Shown here one piece after another: positions 1-7,279 of a stretch of 11,593 nucleotides of DNA. The stretch's first letter is position 1. Every line of letters begins with the position of its first letter. The translations under genes were made by a program, and so were the position numbers. The stretch covers positions 199,007 to 210,599 of the forward strand of contig NZ_CP135012.1 in NCBI RefSeq assembly GCF_039386055.1. Direction: 5' to 3'. The notes below the pieces were generated by a model. The model made no database searches. It had not been told where the DNA came from and saw only the letters and a list, made by a program, of their open reading frames with translations. The DNA comes from Buchnera aphidicola (Greenidea ficicola). GTDB lineage: Bacteria; Pseudomonadota; Gammaproteobacteria; Enterobacterales; Enterobacteriaceae.

Positions 1-9
1 AAAATAAAA

Positions 10-1308
10 TTAATATATTTTATTTAAAATATTATTTTCATATTTTTTAGATTTTATATCATTAAATTTATTTTCCCATCTAGAAATAACTAAAACAGCT
101 AATGAATTACCAATTACATTTAACGCAGTACGAGCCATATCCATTATTCTATCTACACCTGCAATAAATGCTAAACCTTCTAAAGGTATACCAACTGAAC
201 CTAAAGTTGCTAATAAAACAACAAAAGAAATTCCAGGTATTCCCGCAATACCTTTAGAAGTAATCATTAAAGTTAATACTAATATTATTTGATCAGTAAT
301 AGATAATTCAATTCCATATAATTGAGAAATAAAAATAGCAGCAATACTTTGATATAGTGTAGAACCATCTAAATTAAATGAATATCCAGTTGGAACAACA
401 AAACTAGTAATATATTTTGGAGCTCCATAATCTTGCATTTTTTTAATAATTTGTGGTAATACTGTTTCTGAACTTGAAGTAGAATAAGCTAAAATTAATT
501 CATTTTTTAATATTCTAATTAACATTGTAATTTTAAAATTACAAATTCTTGCTATTGCTCCTAATATTACAAAAGCAAATAAAATTATTGCTATATATAC
601 TAAAAATACTAATTTTGCTAATGGTATTAAAGATGAAAAACCAAAATTTGATATTGTTAATGCAATTAATGAAAAAACACCTATTGGAGAATATTTCATA
701 ATTATATTTGTAATTTTAAACATAGTAGCAGAAATAGATTTAAAAATTTTTATTAATGGTTTTTTATTATTTTTTGGTAAAGAAGATAATCCTAATCCAA
801 ATAAAACAGAAAAAAATATTATAGGAAGCATATCACTTTTTGACATTGAATTAAAAATATTTTGAGGTATTAAAGATAAAATCAAATGCATAAAATCATG
901 AGAAGTATTTGTTAAAGATATATTATTTATTTTATATTTTGAAATATCAACCATTTTTAATAATGACATATCAATTCCATTACCAGGTTTAAAAAAATTA
1001 GCTAATGCAATACCTACAATAATTGCTAATGTAGTAACTATTTCAAAATAAATAATAGTTTTTATTCCAATTCTTCCTATTTTTTTTATATCACTTATTG
1101 AAGAAATTCCAACTATTAATGTTGACATAACAATAGGAACTACAATCATTTTTATTAAATGAGTAAAAATATCTCCAGCAGGACTTAAAAAATGATTTAT
1201 AACAAAAACACGTTGATTTGGATAATTATGTAATAAAATACCCAAAATACTTCCTAAAATTAAAGCAATTATGATTTGATAAGCAAGGCTTATTTTAAAA
1301 ATTTTCAT
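10..1308 (-). CDS. gltP: Proton/glutamate-aspartate symporter GltP
   Basis: A 432-residue inner-membrane carrier of the dicarboxylate/amino acid:cation symporter (DAACS) family; E. coli GltP is 437 residues and aligns along its full length. Family hallmarks are present: HLIKMIVVPIV (50-60), the serine-rich SSSET of re-entrant loop HP1 (278-282), NLDGST in TM7 (312-317), SKGIAGIPG in loop HP2 (351-359) and DMARTALN in TM8 (390-397), which supplies substrate-binding residues. Hydrophobic segments run throughout. It should import glutamate or aspartate with protons. The ATG start is supported by a good Shine-Dalgarno AAGGA (plus-strand 1317-1321, 8 nt spacing). It diverges from gapA and appears monocistronic within the window. 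No key residue is visibly lost, so I infer it is functional. In a host cell it could supply glutamate for transamination and 2-oxoglutarate. Confidence 0.95.
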   Translation of the reverse strand: MKIFKISLAYQIIIALILGSILGILLHNYPNQRVFVINHFLSPAGDIFTHLIKMIVVPIVMSTLIVGISSISDIKKIGRIGIKTIIYFEIVTTLAIIVGIALANFFKPGNGIDMSLLKMVDISKYKINNISLTNTSHDFMHLILSLIPQNIFNSMSKSDMLPIIFFSVLFGLGLSSLPKNNKKPLIKIFKSISATMFKITNIIMKYSPIGVFSLIALTISNFGFSSLIPLAKLVFLVYIAIILFAFVILGAIARICNFKITMLIRILKNELILAYSTSSSETVLPQIIKKMQDYGAPKYITSFVVPTGYSFNLDGSTLYQSIAAIFISQLYGIELSITDQIILVLTLMITSKGIAGIPGISFVVLLATLGSVGIPLEGLAFIAGVDRIMDMARTALNVIGNSLAVLVISRWENKFNDIKSKKYENNILNKIY

Positions 1309-1322
1309 AATAATTTTCCTTA

Positions 1323-1352
1323 ATAAAATTTTTTTTTAAAAAAAAATTTTAT
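1323..1352. repeat. 30-bp perfect palindrome (T9A9 core) upstream of gltP
   Basis: The sequence reads AT-AAAA-T9-A9-TTTT-AT and is exactly self-complementary over 30 bases. In the gltP transcript it would fold into a hairpin ending two bases before the Shine-Dalgarno AAGGA. The adjoining A and T tracts would also make rigid or bent DNA. It could be a transcription or translation control element, or a product of AT drift. Confidence 0.4.
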
Positions 1353-1542
1353 ATATTATTAATTATAAACTTTCATAAATAATTAATATATTTAAAAATA
1401 TAAAATTTTAAAAATAATAGGAAATATTGAAAATAAATAATAATATTTTAAAAAAAACAATAAAGTATATATTATTAAATAATATTTTTATTTTAAAATA
1501 TAATTATAATAAGTAAAAATAATTATTATATAAAATAATATT

Positions 1543-1571
1543 TTGTATTATATTATTTATAAAATTATTAT
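1543..1571 (+). promoter_or_regulatory. Weak candidate sigma-70 promoter for gapA
   Basis: TTGTAT (1543-1548) and TATTAT (1566-1571) are separated by 17 bp and lie 43 bp before the gapA ATG. Two TATAAT hexamers also occur at 1569-1574 and 1577-1582. In such AT-rich DNA -10-like hexamers are common by chance, and the -35 matches consensus at only three positions, so this is tentative. Confidence 0.2.
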
Positions 1572-1614
1572 AATTCTATAATAAAAAATTTTTATTTTTT
1601 TATATGGTAAATAT

Positions 1615-2610
1615 ATGACTATTAAAGTAGGAATTAACGGATTTGGACGTATAGGAAGAATGATTTTTAGATTAGCACAAAAAAGAAAAAATATAAAAAT
1701 AATTGCAATAAATGATTTATTAAGTGTAGATTATATTGCATATATGTTAAAATATGATTCTACTCACGGTATATTTAATAAAAAAATTTTAATAAATAAA
1801 AATAATTTTATTACTGTAAATAATCAAAAAATAAAAATTTTATCTATTAAAGATCCTAATAAATTAATATGGGGAAAATTAAATATAGATATTGTTGTAG
1901 AATCAACTGGTATTTTTTTAACTAAAGAATCTACTTATAAACATATTTTAGCAGGTGCTAAAAAAGTAATTATCACCGGACCATCACAAGATGATACTCC
2001 AATGTATGTAAAAGGAGCAAATTTTAACAAATATAATGGTGAAAAAATTATATCCAATGCTTCTTGTACTACAAATTGTTTAGCTCCTTTGGTAAAAGTT
2101 TTAAATGATAAATTAAATATTATTGAAGGATTAATGACTACTATTCATGCAACTACAGCTACTCAAAAAACTGTAGATTCAGCTTCTTTAAAAGATTGGA
2201 GAGGAGGAAGAGGATCTTTACAAAATATTATTCCATCATCTACAGGAGCAGCAAAAGCTGTTGGTAAAGTATTACCAGAATTAAATGGAAAATTAACTGG
2301 TATTTCTTTTCGTGTTCCAACTCCTAATGTATCTGTAATTGATTTAACTATAAGATATAAAAAAAATGCAAATTATCAAGAAATTTGTAATATATTAAAA
2401 GAATCTTCAATAAATGAAATGAAAAATATTATAGGGTTTACTGAAGATGATGTTGTATCAACAGATTTTAATGGGAATGAATTAACTTCTATTGTTGATA
2501 TTAAAGCAGGTTTATCTTTGAATAATAATTTTTCTAAAATTATTGCTTGGTATGATAATGAATATGGTTATTCTAGTAAAGTATTAGATTTAATAGAATT
2601 AATTTCATAA
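1615..2610 (+). CDS. gapA: Glyceraldehyde-3-phosphate dehydrogenase (NAD+)
   Basis: Converts glyceraldehyde-3-phosphate, phosphate and NAD+ to 1,3-bisphosphoglycerate in cytosolic glycolysis. The 331 residues equal the E. coli GapA length. Visible features are the Rossmann loop GFGRIG (9-14), Asp34 in AIND, typical of NAD specificity, the active-site segment [13 protein letters not shown] with nucleophile Cys151, the base His178 in [10 protein letters not shown], the phosphate-binding stretch [19 protein letters not shown] and the C-terminal WYDNEYGYS. All catalytic residues are intact. The start is fixed by the conserved N-terminus [15 protein letters not shown]. Only a weak GGTAA (1606-1610) precedes the ATG. 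It diverges from gltP, converges on fldA and ends 21 nt before a strong hairpin. With pfkA and tpiA nearby it indicates retained glycolysis. Confidence 0.98.
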   Translation: MTIKVGINGFGRIGRMIFRLAQKRKNIKIIAINDLLSVDYIAYMLKYDSTHGIFNKKILINKNNFITVNNQKIKILSIKDPNKLIWGKLNIDIVVESTGIFLTKESTYKHILAGAKKVIITGPSQDDTPMYVKGANFNKYNGEKIISNASCTTNCLAPLVKVLNDKLNIIEGLMTTIHATTATQKTVDSASLKDWRGGRGSLQNIIPSSTGAAKAVGKVLPELNGKLTGISFRVPTPNVSVIDLTIRYKKNANYQEICNILKESSINEMKNIIGFTEDDVVSTDFNGNELTSIVDIKAGLSLNNNFSKIIAWYDNEYGYSSKVLDLIELIS

Positions 2611-2631
2611 TTAAATACTATTTTTTTTAAT

Positions 2632-2661
2632 ATATTCACCGTTATTTAAAACGGTGAATAT
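2632..2661 (+). terminator. Hairpin terminator between convergent gapA and fldA
   Basis: A perfect 12-bp inverted repeat, ATATTCACCGTT (2632-2643) and AACGGTGAATAT (2650-2661), encloses the loop ATTTAA. Its stem contains five G-C pairs, unusual in this DNA. It begins 21 nt after the gapA stop and ends 3 nt before the fldA stop. Downstream on the plus strand is AT-rich, with a T10 run only about 13 nt later, so it is not a textbook U-tract terminator. It may protect both 3' ends. Confidence 0.65.
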
Positions 2662-2664
2662 TAA

Positions 2665-3177
2665 TTATATATGAATTTTTTTTTTAATTGAATTAATCCA
2701 TTTAATAACTCTTTTTTTTGTTAAATTTGATTGTCTATCTATATCAATAGGTAAACCATAAAAAAAATTTTTATTTAATAATGCTTTTGATGATATAAAA
2801 TTATATCCTTTAATAGAAAATTTTCCTATTAAATTTTTTTTATTAATATTAATAAATTTATATAATAAACCAATAGCATCACAAAAATATTCTCCATAAT
2901 CTTGTTGATCCCCACAACCAAAAAATGCTATTTTTTTATTTGAAAAATTTATTTTTTTTAAAATTGGTTGAAATTCTTCCCAATCAGATTGCATGTCTCC
3001 ATAATACCAAGTTGATATTCCAAAAAATAATATATTAAAATTTTCTATGTCTTTTTTTTTTGTATTATTTATATTAAATAATTTAGATTGTATTGGAAAT
3101 AAATATTTTTTAATAAGATTAGCTACAAATTCTGTATTACCAGTATCAGTTCCAAAAAAAATTCCAACATCACACAT
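2665..3177 (-). CDS. fldA: Flavodoxin 1
   Basis: A 170-residue FMN-binding electron carrier; E. coli FldA is 176 residues. The phosphate-binding loop GTDTGNTE (9-16) is intact, as are the FMN-stacking aromatic residues Trp57 (in STWYYG) and Tyr94 (in CGDQQDYGEYFCDA). The family motif GLPIDIDRQ follows near 141-149. The acidic C-terminal tail of the E. coli protein is trimmed. Flavodoxin donates low-potential electrons to radical-SAM and isoprenoid enzymes such as LipA, BioB, IspG and IspH; LipA would be relevant to lipoylating SucB, but it is not in this window. An AAGG (plus-strand 3191-3194) lies 13 nt upstream of the ATG, a long spacing. The gene diverges from sucA across 110 bp and converges on gapA. 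Confidence 0.96.
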   Translation of the reverse strand: MCDVGIFFGTDTGNTEFVANLIKKYLFPIQSKLFNINNTKKKDIENFNILFFGISTWYYGDMQSDWEEFQPILKKINFSNKKIAFFGCGDQQDYGEYFCDAIGLLYKFININKKNLIGKFSIKGYNFISSKALLNKNFFYGLPIDIDRQSNLTKKRVIKWINSIKKKIHI

Positions 3178-3287
3178 ATTATTTTATTAACCTTATTATA
3201 TTAATTTTATATAAAATTATTTATAAAATTATATATAATATTAAATAGTAATAAATATTTTTAAAATATATATATTAAAAGAAAAAT

Positions 3288-5945
3288 ATGAAAAAAAATA
3301 CATTTGTTACAATTTTTAATCAATCGTATTTAGAAAGTATTTATAAAAAATTTAAAAAAGATAAAAATAGTATTTCTTCTCATTGGAGAAATTTTTTTTT
3401 AAAAAAATTTAAAAAAAAAAAAACAAAAAAAAAAACAAATATTAAAATAAAAAAAAAATATATAATAAATTTTTTTAGAAAATATGGTTATAAAATAGCA
3501 AAATTAAATCCTTTAAATATATCTAAAAAAAAAAATATAATTAAATTTAATAAAATTAAAAAAAAATATTTATTAAAAAAAAAAAATAAAAAATATAAAA
3601 TAATAAAAAAAATATTTAATAAATATAAAAAAATATATAGTAAAAAAATTGGATTTGAATTTACATATTTAAATAATAAAAAAGAAAAAAAATGGATACA
3701 AAATAAAATAGAAAATATTGATGATAAAAAAAAAATTACAAATAAAAAAAAAATATATATATTAAAAAATTTAATTTATGCTGAATCTTTTGAAAAATAT
3801 TTAGGATTAAAATATCCAGGAAGTAAACGTTTTTCTTTAGAAGGAGCTGAAAGTTTTATATTAATATTAAAAAATATTATTAATTATTCAAAAAAAAAAA
3901 ATAAAAAAAAAATAATAATTGGAATGGCTCATCGTGGTCGTTTAAATGTTTTAATAAATATATTAAAAAAAAATATATTAAAATTATTTTGTGAATTTTC
4001 AAATTTATATATAAAAAAAGATAATAGTGGAGATGTAAAATACCATAAAGGTTGTATAAGAATTACAAAAAATAATAATAATAAAAAAATGATAATAAAT
4101 TTACAACATAACCCTTCACATTTAGAAATAATTAATCCAGTAGTGATGGGAGTTTCCAGAGCTTATAGCGATATTTATAATAAAAAAAATATTATTGTAC
4201 CTATTAATGTACATGGAGATGCTTCTATTTCTGGTCAAGGGGTAATTCAAGAAACATTAAATATGTCAAAAACAAAAGCTTATAATGTAAATGGAACTAT
4301 ACATATTATTATTAATAATCAAATTGGATTCACTACTTCAAATAATTATGATTTAAGATCTAGTAAATCATGCGCAGATATTGCAAAAATGATTAATATT
4401 CCAATATTTCATGTAAATTCTGATTGTCCAGAATCTGTTATGTTTATTACAAAAATCGCTTTCAAATTTAGAGAAAAATTTAAAAAAGATGTTTTTATAA
4501 ATTTATATTGTTATAGAAGACAAGGTCATAATGAAATAGATGATCCTTTTATTACACAACCAATTTTATATAAAAAAATATTAAAACATCCTAAAATAAC
4601 AAAAATATATAAAAAAAAATTAATTAATAAAAAAATAATTAATAAAAAATATTTTAAAAAAATAAAAAAAAAATATTTTTTAAAAATAAATAATAAATTT
4701 ATTTTTTTTGAAAATAATAAAAAAAAAATATTAAAAAAAAAAAAAAAAAAAATAATCAAAAAAAATAATATTAATGATTTTATAATTAAAAAAAAAATAT
4801 TAAAAAAAATAATATATAAAATAAATAATATTCCAAAAAATATAAATATGCATTCAACAGTAAAAAAAATTTATAATTATAGAAAAAATATTAAAAAAAA
4901 AAATCATTTATTAGATTGGGGAACCGCAGAAAATTTAACATATGCTACAATATTATTTCAAGGAATTTCTTGTAGATTATCCGGGGAAGATATAGAAAGA
5001 GGAACTTTTTCACATCGTCATTGTGTTATACATGATCAAAAAAATAAAAAATATTATATTCCATTAAAAAATATATCTAAAAATCAAGGAAATTTTAATA
5101 TTTGGAATTCAACATTATCTGAAGAATCTATTTTAGCTTTTGAATATGGATATGCAAATACTTATAAAAATAAAAATTTAACTATTTGGGAAGCACAATT
5201 TGGAGATTTTTGTAATGGAGCTCAAATTGTAATCGATCAATTTATTAGTGCTAGTGAACAAAAATGGAATGAAAATTGTAATTTAGTTTTATTTTTACCT
5301 CATGGTTATGAAGGACAAGGACCAGAACATTCTTCTGGAAGAATTGAAAGATTTTTACAACTTTGCGCAGAAAAAAATATTATAATTTGTATACCTTCTA
5401 CACCTGTTCAATTATATCATTTATTACGTCGTCAAATTTTTAAAAATATTTTAAAACCATTAATAATTTTTTCTCCTAAATCTTTATTACGTCATCCATT
5501 AGCCAAATCTTCTTTAAAAGAATTTTATTCAAAAAAATTTTTAAAAATTTTACCAGAACTAGATAATATAAATAATAATAATGATAGTAAAAGAATTGTA
5601 TTTTGTTCTGGTAAAATATATTATGAATTATTAATAAAAAGAAGAAAAATAAAAAAAAATAATATTATTTTGTTAAGAATAGAACAATTATATCCTTTTC
5701 CTAAAAAATATATTATTAATATATTAAAAAAATATAAAAAAATCAAAGATATTATTTGGTGTCAAGAAGAACCAAAAAATCAGGGAGCTTGGAATTATAT
5801 AAAAAATATTTTAAAAAAAAAAATAATAAAAAAAAAAATAAAATATATTGGAAGAAAAAAATCTTCTTCAACTGCTGTTGGAAATATTATAATACATAAA
5901 AAACAACAAAAAAAAATTATTAATAAAACATTAAATATTAAATAG
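3288..5945 (+). CDS. sucA: 2-oxoglutarate dehydrogenase E1 component
   Basis: The thiamine-diphosphate decarboxylase of the 2-oxoglutarate dehydrogenase complex: it decarboxylates 2-oxoglutarate and transfers succinyl to the SucB lipoyl arm. It has 885 residues against 933 in E. coli. The N-terminal E1 peptide is kept (NQSYLESIYKKF...SHWRNFF, 11-37). Conserved blocks are MAHRGRLNVLIN (213-224, active-site His215), NPSHLE (275-280), the ThDP/Mg2+ region HGDASISGQG to NNQIGFTTS (309-351), YRRQGHNE (409-416), DWGTAENLTYAT (543-554), SGEDIERGTF (565-574), WEAQFGDF (634-641), PHGYEGQGPEHSSGR (671-685) and SPKSLLRHPLA (729-739). Between them, residues about 36-160 and 430-540 have drifted to lysine/isoleucine/asparagine-rich sequence, including a K6 run on an A20 tract. 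The frame is open throughout. Only a weak AAAGA precedes the ATG. It heads an operon with sucB. Confidence 0.97.
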   Translation: MKKNTFVTIFNQSYLESIYKKFKKDKNSISSHWRNFFLKKFKKKKTKKKTNIKIKKKYIINFFRKYGYKIAKLNPLNISKKKNIIKFNKIKKKYLLKKKNKKYKIIKKIFNKYKKIYSKKIGFEFTYLNNKKEKKWIQNKIENIDDKKKITNKKKIYILKNLIYAESFEKYLGLKYPGSKRFSLEGAESFILILKNIINYSKKKNKKKIIIGMAHRGRLNVLINILKKNILKLFCEFSNLYIKKDNSGDVKYHKGCIRITKNNNNKKMIINLQHNPSHLEIINPVVMGVSRAYSDIYNKKNIIVPINVHGDASISGQGVIQETLNMSKTKAYNVNGTIHIIINNQIGFTTSNNYDLRSSKSCADIAKMINIPIFHVNSDCPESVMFITKIAFKFREKFKKDVFINLYCYRRQGHNEIDDPFITQPILYKKILKHPKITKIYKKKLINKKIINKKYFKKIKKKYFLKINNKFIFFENNKKKILKKKKKKIIKKNNINDFIIKKKILKKIIYKINNIPKNINMHSTVKKIYNYRKNIKKKNHLLDWGTAENLTYATILFQGISCRLSGEDIERGTFSHRHCVIHDQKNKKYYIPLKNISKNQGNFNIWNSTLSEESILAFEYGYANTYKNKNLTIWEAQFGDFCNGAQIVIDQFISASEQKWNENCNLVLFLPHGYEGQGPEHSSGRIERFLQLCAEKNIIICIPSTPVQLYHLLRRQIFKNILKPLIIFSPKSLLRHPLAKSSLKEFYSKKFLKILPELDNINNNNDSKRIVFCSGKIYYELLIKRRKIKKNNIILLRIEQLYPFPKKYIINILKKYKKIKDIIWCQEEPKNQGAWNYIKNILKKKIIKKKIKYIGRKKSSSTAVGNIIIHKKQQKKIINKTLNIK
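4733..4752 (+). repeat. A20 homopolymer inside sucA
   Basis: Twenty consecutive A bases encode the second half of SucA 481-490 (ILKKKKKKII), in the lysine-rich segment between conserved blocks. The frame is correct as read. Runs of this length are known sites of replication and transcription slippage in endosymbionts. Confidence 0.95.
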
Positions 5946-5961
5946 TTGTAAGGATTAAAAA

Positions 5962-7122
5962 ATGAAAAAAATAAATATTTTAGCACCAGAACTTCCAGAA
6001 TCTATTTCTGAAGCAACTATTATAAAATGGTATAAAAATATTAATGAATATACTATAGAAAATGAAAAATTATTAGATATTGAAACAGATAAAATTGTTC
6101 TTGAAATTTACTCTCCAAAAAATGGAAAAATAATAAAAATATTTAAAAAAAAAGGAGATTTAATTCAATCTAATGAAATATTAGGAATAATAAAAAAAAA
6201 AAAAAAAAAAAATAAAAATAAATTTTTAAATAATAATATAACAAAAAAAAAATATAAAAAAAAAGAACTTTTAAATAATAATATAATAAAAAAAAAATAT
6301 AAAAAAAAAAAAAATAAATATTTTAATTATAGTCCTTCAATACGAAGATCAATGAAAAAAAATAAATCATTAAAAATATTTAAAAAAAAAAAAAATATTA
6401 TAAATAAAATAAAAAAAAAAAGCAGAAAAAAAAAATGTATACCGATGTCTAATATAAGAAAATATATTTCTAAAAAATTATTAAAAGCTAAAAATAATTC
6501 AGCAATAGTAACAACATTTAATGAAGTAAATATGTTAAATATTATAAATATAAGAAAAAAATATGGAGAAGTTTTTAAAAAAAAACATAATATAAAATTA
6601 GGTTTTATGTCATTTTATGTTAAAGCAGTAGTTGAGTCCTTAAAAAAATTTCCTATTATTAATGCATATATTGATAAAAATAATATTGTATATTATAAAT
6701 ACTTTGATATAAGCATTGCTGTTTCTACTTCTAAAGGTTTAATTACTCCTATTTTAAAAAATTCTGATAAAATGAATATAGTTGAAATAGAAAATAAAAT
6801 TAAAGAATTAGCTTATAAAGGAGAAAATAATAAATTATCAATAAAAGAGTTGCAAGGGGGAAATTTTACTATTTCTAATGGAGGAATTTATGGATCTTTA
6901 TTATCTACTCCAATAATTAATTTTCCACAATCAGCTATTTTAGGAATGCATTCTATACAAAAAAGAGCTATAATAATTAATAATAAAATAAAAATTATGC
7001 CTATGATGTATTTAGCTTTATCGTATGATCATAGATTAATAGATGGAAAAGATGCAATAAATTTTTTAAAAAATATTAAAGAAATAATAGAAGATCATAT
7101 AAGAATATTATTAAATTTATAA
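5962..7122 (+). CDS. sucB: 2-oxoglutarate dehydrogenase E2, dihydrolipoyl succinyltransferase
   Basis: The core of the 2-oxoglutarate dehydrogenase complex, transferring succinyl from lipoyl-lysine to CoA. It has 386 residues against 405 in E. coli. The lipoyl domain spans about 1-78 with the lipoylation site Lys44 in IETDKIVLE. A lysine/asparagine linker (78-122) contains a tandem duplication. A peripheral-subunit (E3)-binding domain begins with SPSIRR (124-129) but its usual GTG..GR.T..DV part is replaced by lysine-rich sequence. The catalytic acetyltransferase domain runs from about 159 to the end with TTFNEVNM, LGFMSFYVKAVVE and the active-site motif DHRLIDG (His357, Asp361). The start is supported by TAAGGA (5949-5954, spacing 7) only 16 nt after sucA, so translation within one operon is likely. 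No sucCD genes follow. Confidence 0.97.
   Translation: MKKINILAPELPESISEATIIKWYKNINEYTIENEKLLDIETDKIVLEIYSPKNGKIIKIFKKKGDLIQSNEILGIIKKKKKKNKNKFLNNNITKKKYKKKELLNNNIIKKKYKKKKNKYFNYSPSIRRSMKKNKSLKIFKKKKNIINKIKKKSRKKKCIPMSNIRKYISKKLLKAKNNSAIVTTFNEVNMLNIINIRKKYGEVFKKKHNIKLGFMSFYVKAVVESLKKFPIINAYIDKNNIVYYKYFDISIAVSTSKGLITPILKNSDKMNIVEIENKIKELAYKGENNKLSIKELQGGNFTISNGGIYGSLLSTPIINFPQSAILGMHSIQKRAIIINNKIKIMPMMYLALSYDHRLIDGKDAINFLKNIKEIIEDHIRILLNL
6192..6212 (+). repeat. A21 homopolymer inside sucB
   Basis: Twenty-one consecutive A bases cover the end of Ile77, Lys78-83 and the start of Asn84, directly after the SucB lipoyl domain. Further runs in the same gene are A14 (6301-6314), A14 (6382-6395), A11 (6411-6421) and A10 (6426-6435). 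All preserve the open frame as read. Confidence 0.95.
6226..6312 (+). repeat. Tandem duplication with 45-bp period in the sucB linker
   Basis: Two copies begin at 6226 and 6271. They agree at 40 of 42 bases, differing at ACA/ATA and GAA/AAA codons. They encode LNNNITKKKYKKKE (residues 89-102) and LNNNIIKKKYKKKK (104-117). The period is 15 codons, so the frame is kept. Close identity suggests a recent duplication in the flexible lipoyl-to-core linker. Confidence 0.85.
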
Positions 7123-7133
7123 TTTTAAAAGAT

Positions 7134-7164
7134 AATATTATAATTATATTAATATTATAATATT
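7134..7164 (+). terminator. AT-only hairpin after sucB
   Basis: A perfect 11-bp inverted repeat, AATATTATAAT (7134-7144) and ATTATAATATT (7154-7164), has a 9-nt loop. It begins 11 nt after the sucB stop and is followed by TTATTTTT. This is the shape of an intrinsic terminator with a weak all-A/T stem. It lies in the 157-bp sucB-pfkA gap, where I recognise no gene or remnant. Confidence 0.4.
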
Positions 7165-7279
7165 TTATTTTTAATAAATATTAAAACATTTACTTAAAAT
7201 TTTAAATTTGTTATTATAAATATATTTATTAAAAATAATTTTTTTAAAAAAATTATATTACTATAATGTATGAGTATAC

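Larger units (their letters stand above)
1309..1614. other. Divergent gltP-gapA intergenic region
   Basis: This 306-bp spacer is almost entirely A and T. It holds the gltP ribosome binding site, a 30-bp perfect palindrome beside it (listed separately), and the presumed divergent promoters. I see no ORF of useful length with recognisable sequence, no tRNA-like GC-rich cloverleaf and no pseudogene remnant. Directly before gapA, ATGGTAAATATATGA (1604-1618) is an out-of-frame four-codon ORF whose TGA overlaps the gapA ATG; most likely coincidence. Confidence 0.6.

Noticed and set aside
4526..4759. Phe/Ile/Leu-rich minus-strand frame opposite sucA
   Set aside because: It is the complement of poly-lysine AAA codons, which reads as phenylalanine; apparent membrane-protein character is a composition artefact.
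5795..5986. 63-codon minus-strand frame across the sucA-sucB junction
   Set aside because: Same artefact: complement of lysine-rich coding DNA, overlapping two well-supported genes.
6182..6440. Possible frameshift or pseudogenisation of sucB at its A runs
   Set aside because: The frame remains open from the lipoyl domain to the DHRLIDG active site and the normal C-terminus, so the gene is intact as sequenced.
7123..7279. Possible gpmA pseudogene remnant between sucB and pfkA
   Set aside because: Buchnera has gpmA here as I recall, but I could not see any phosphoglycerate mutase motif in any frame of this A/T-rich 157-bp gap; if it was there, it has been fully erased.
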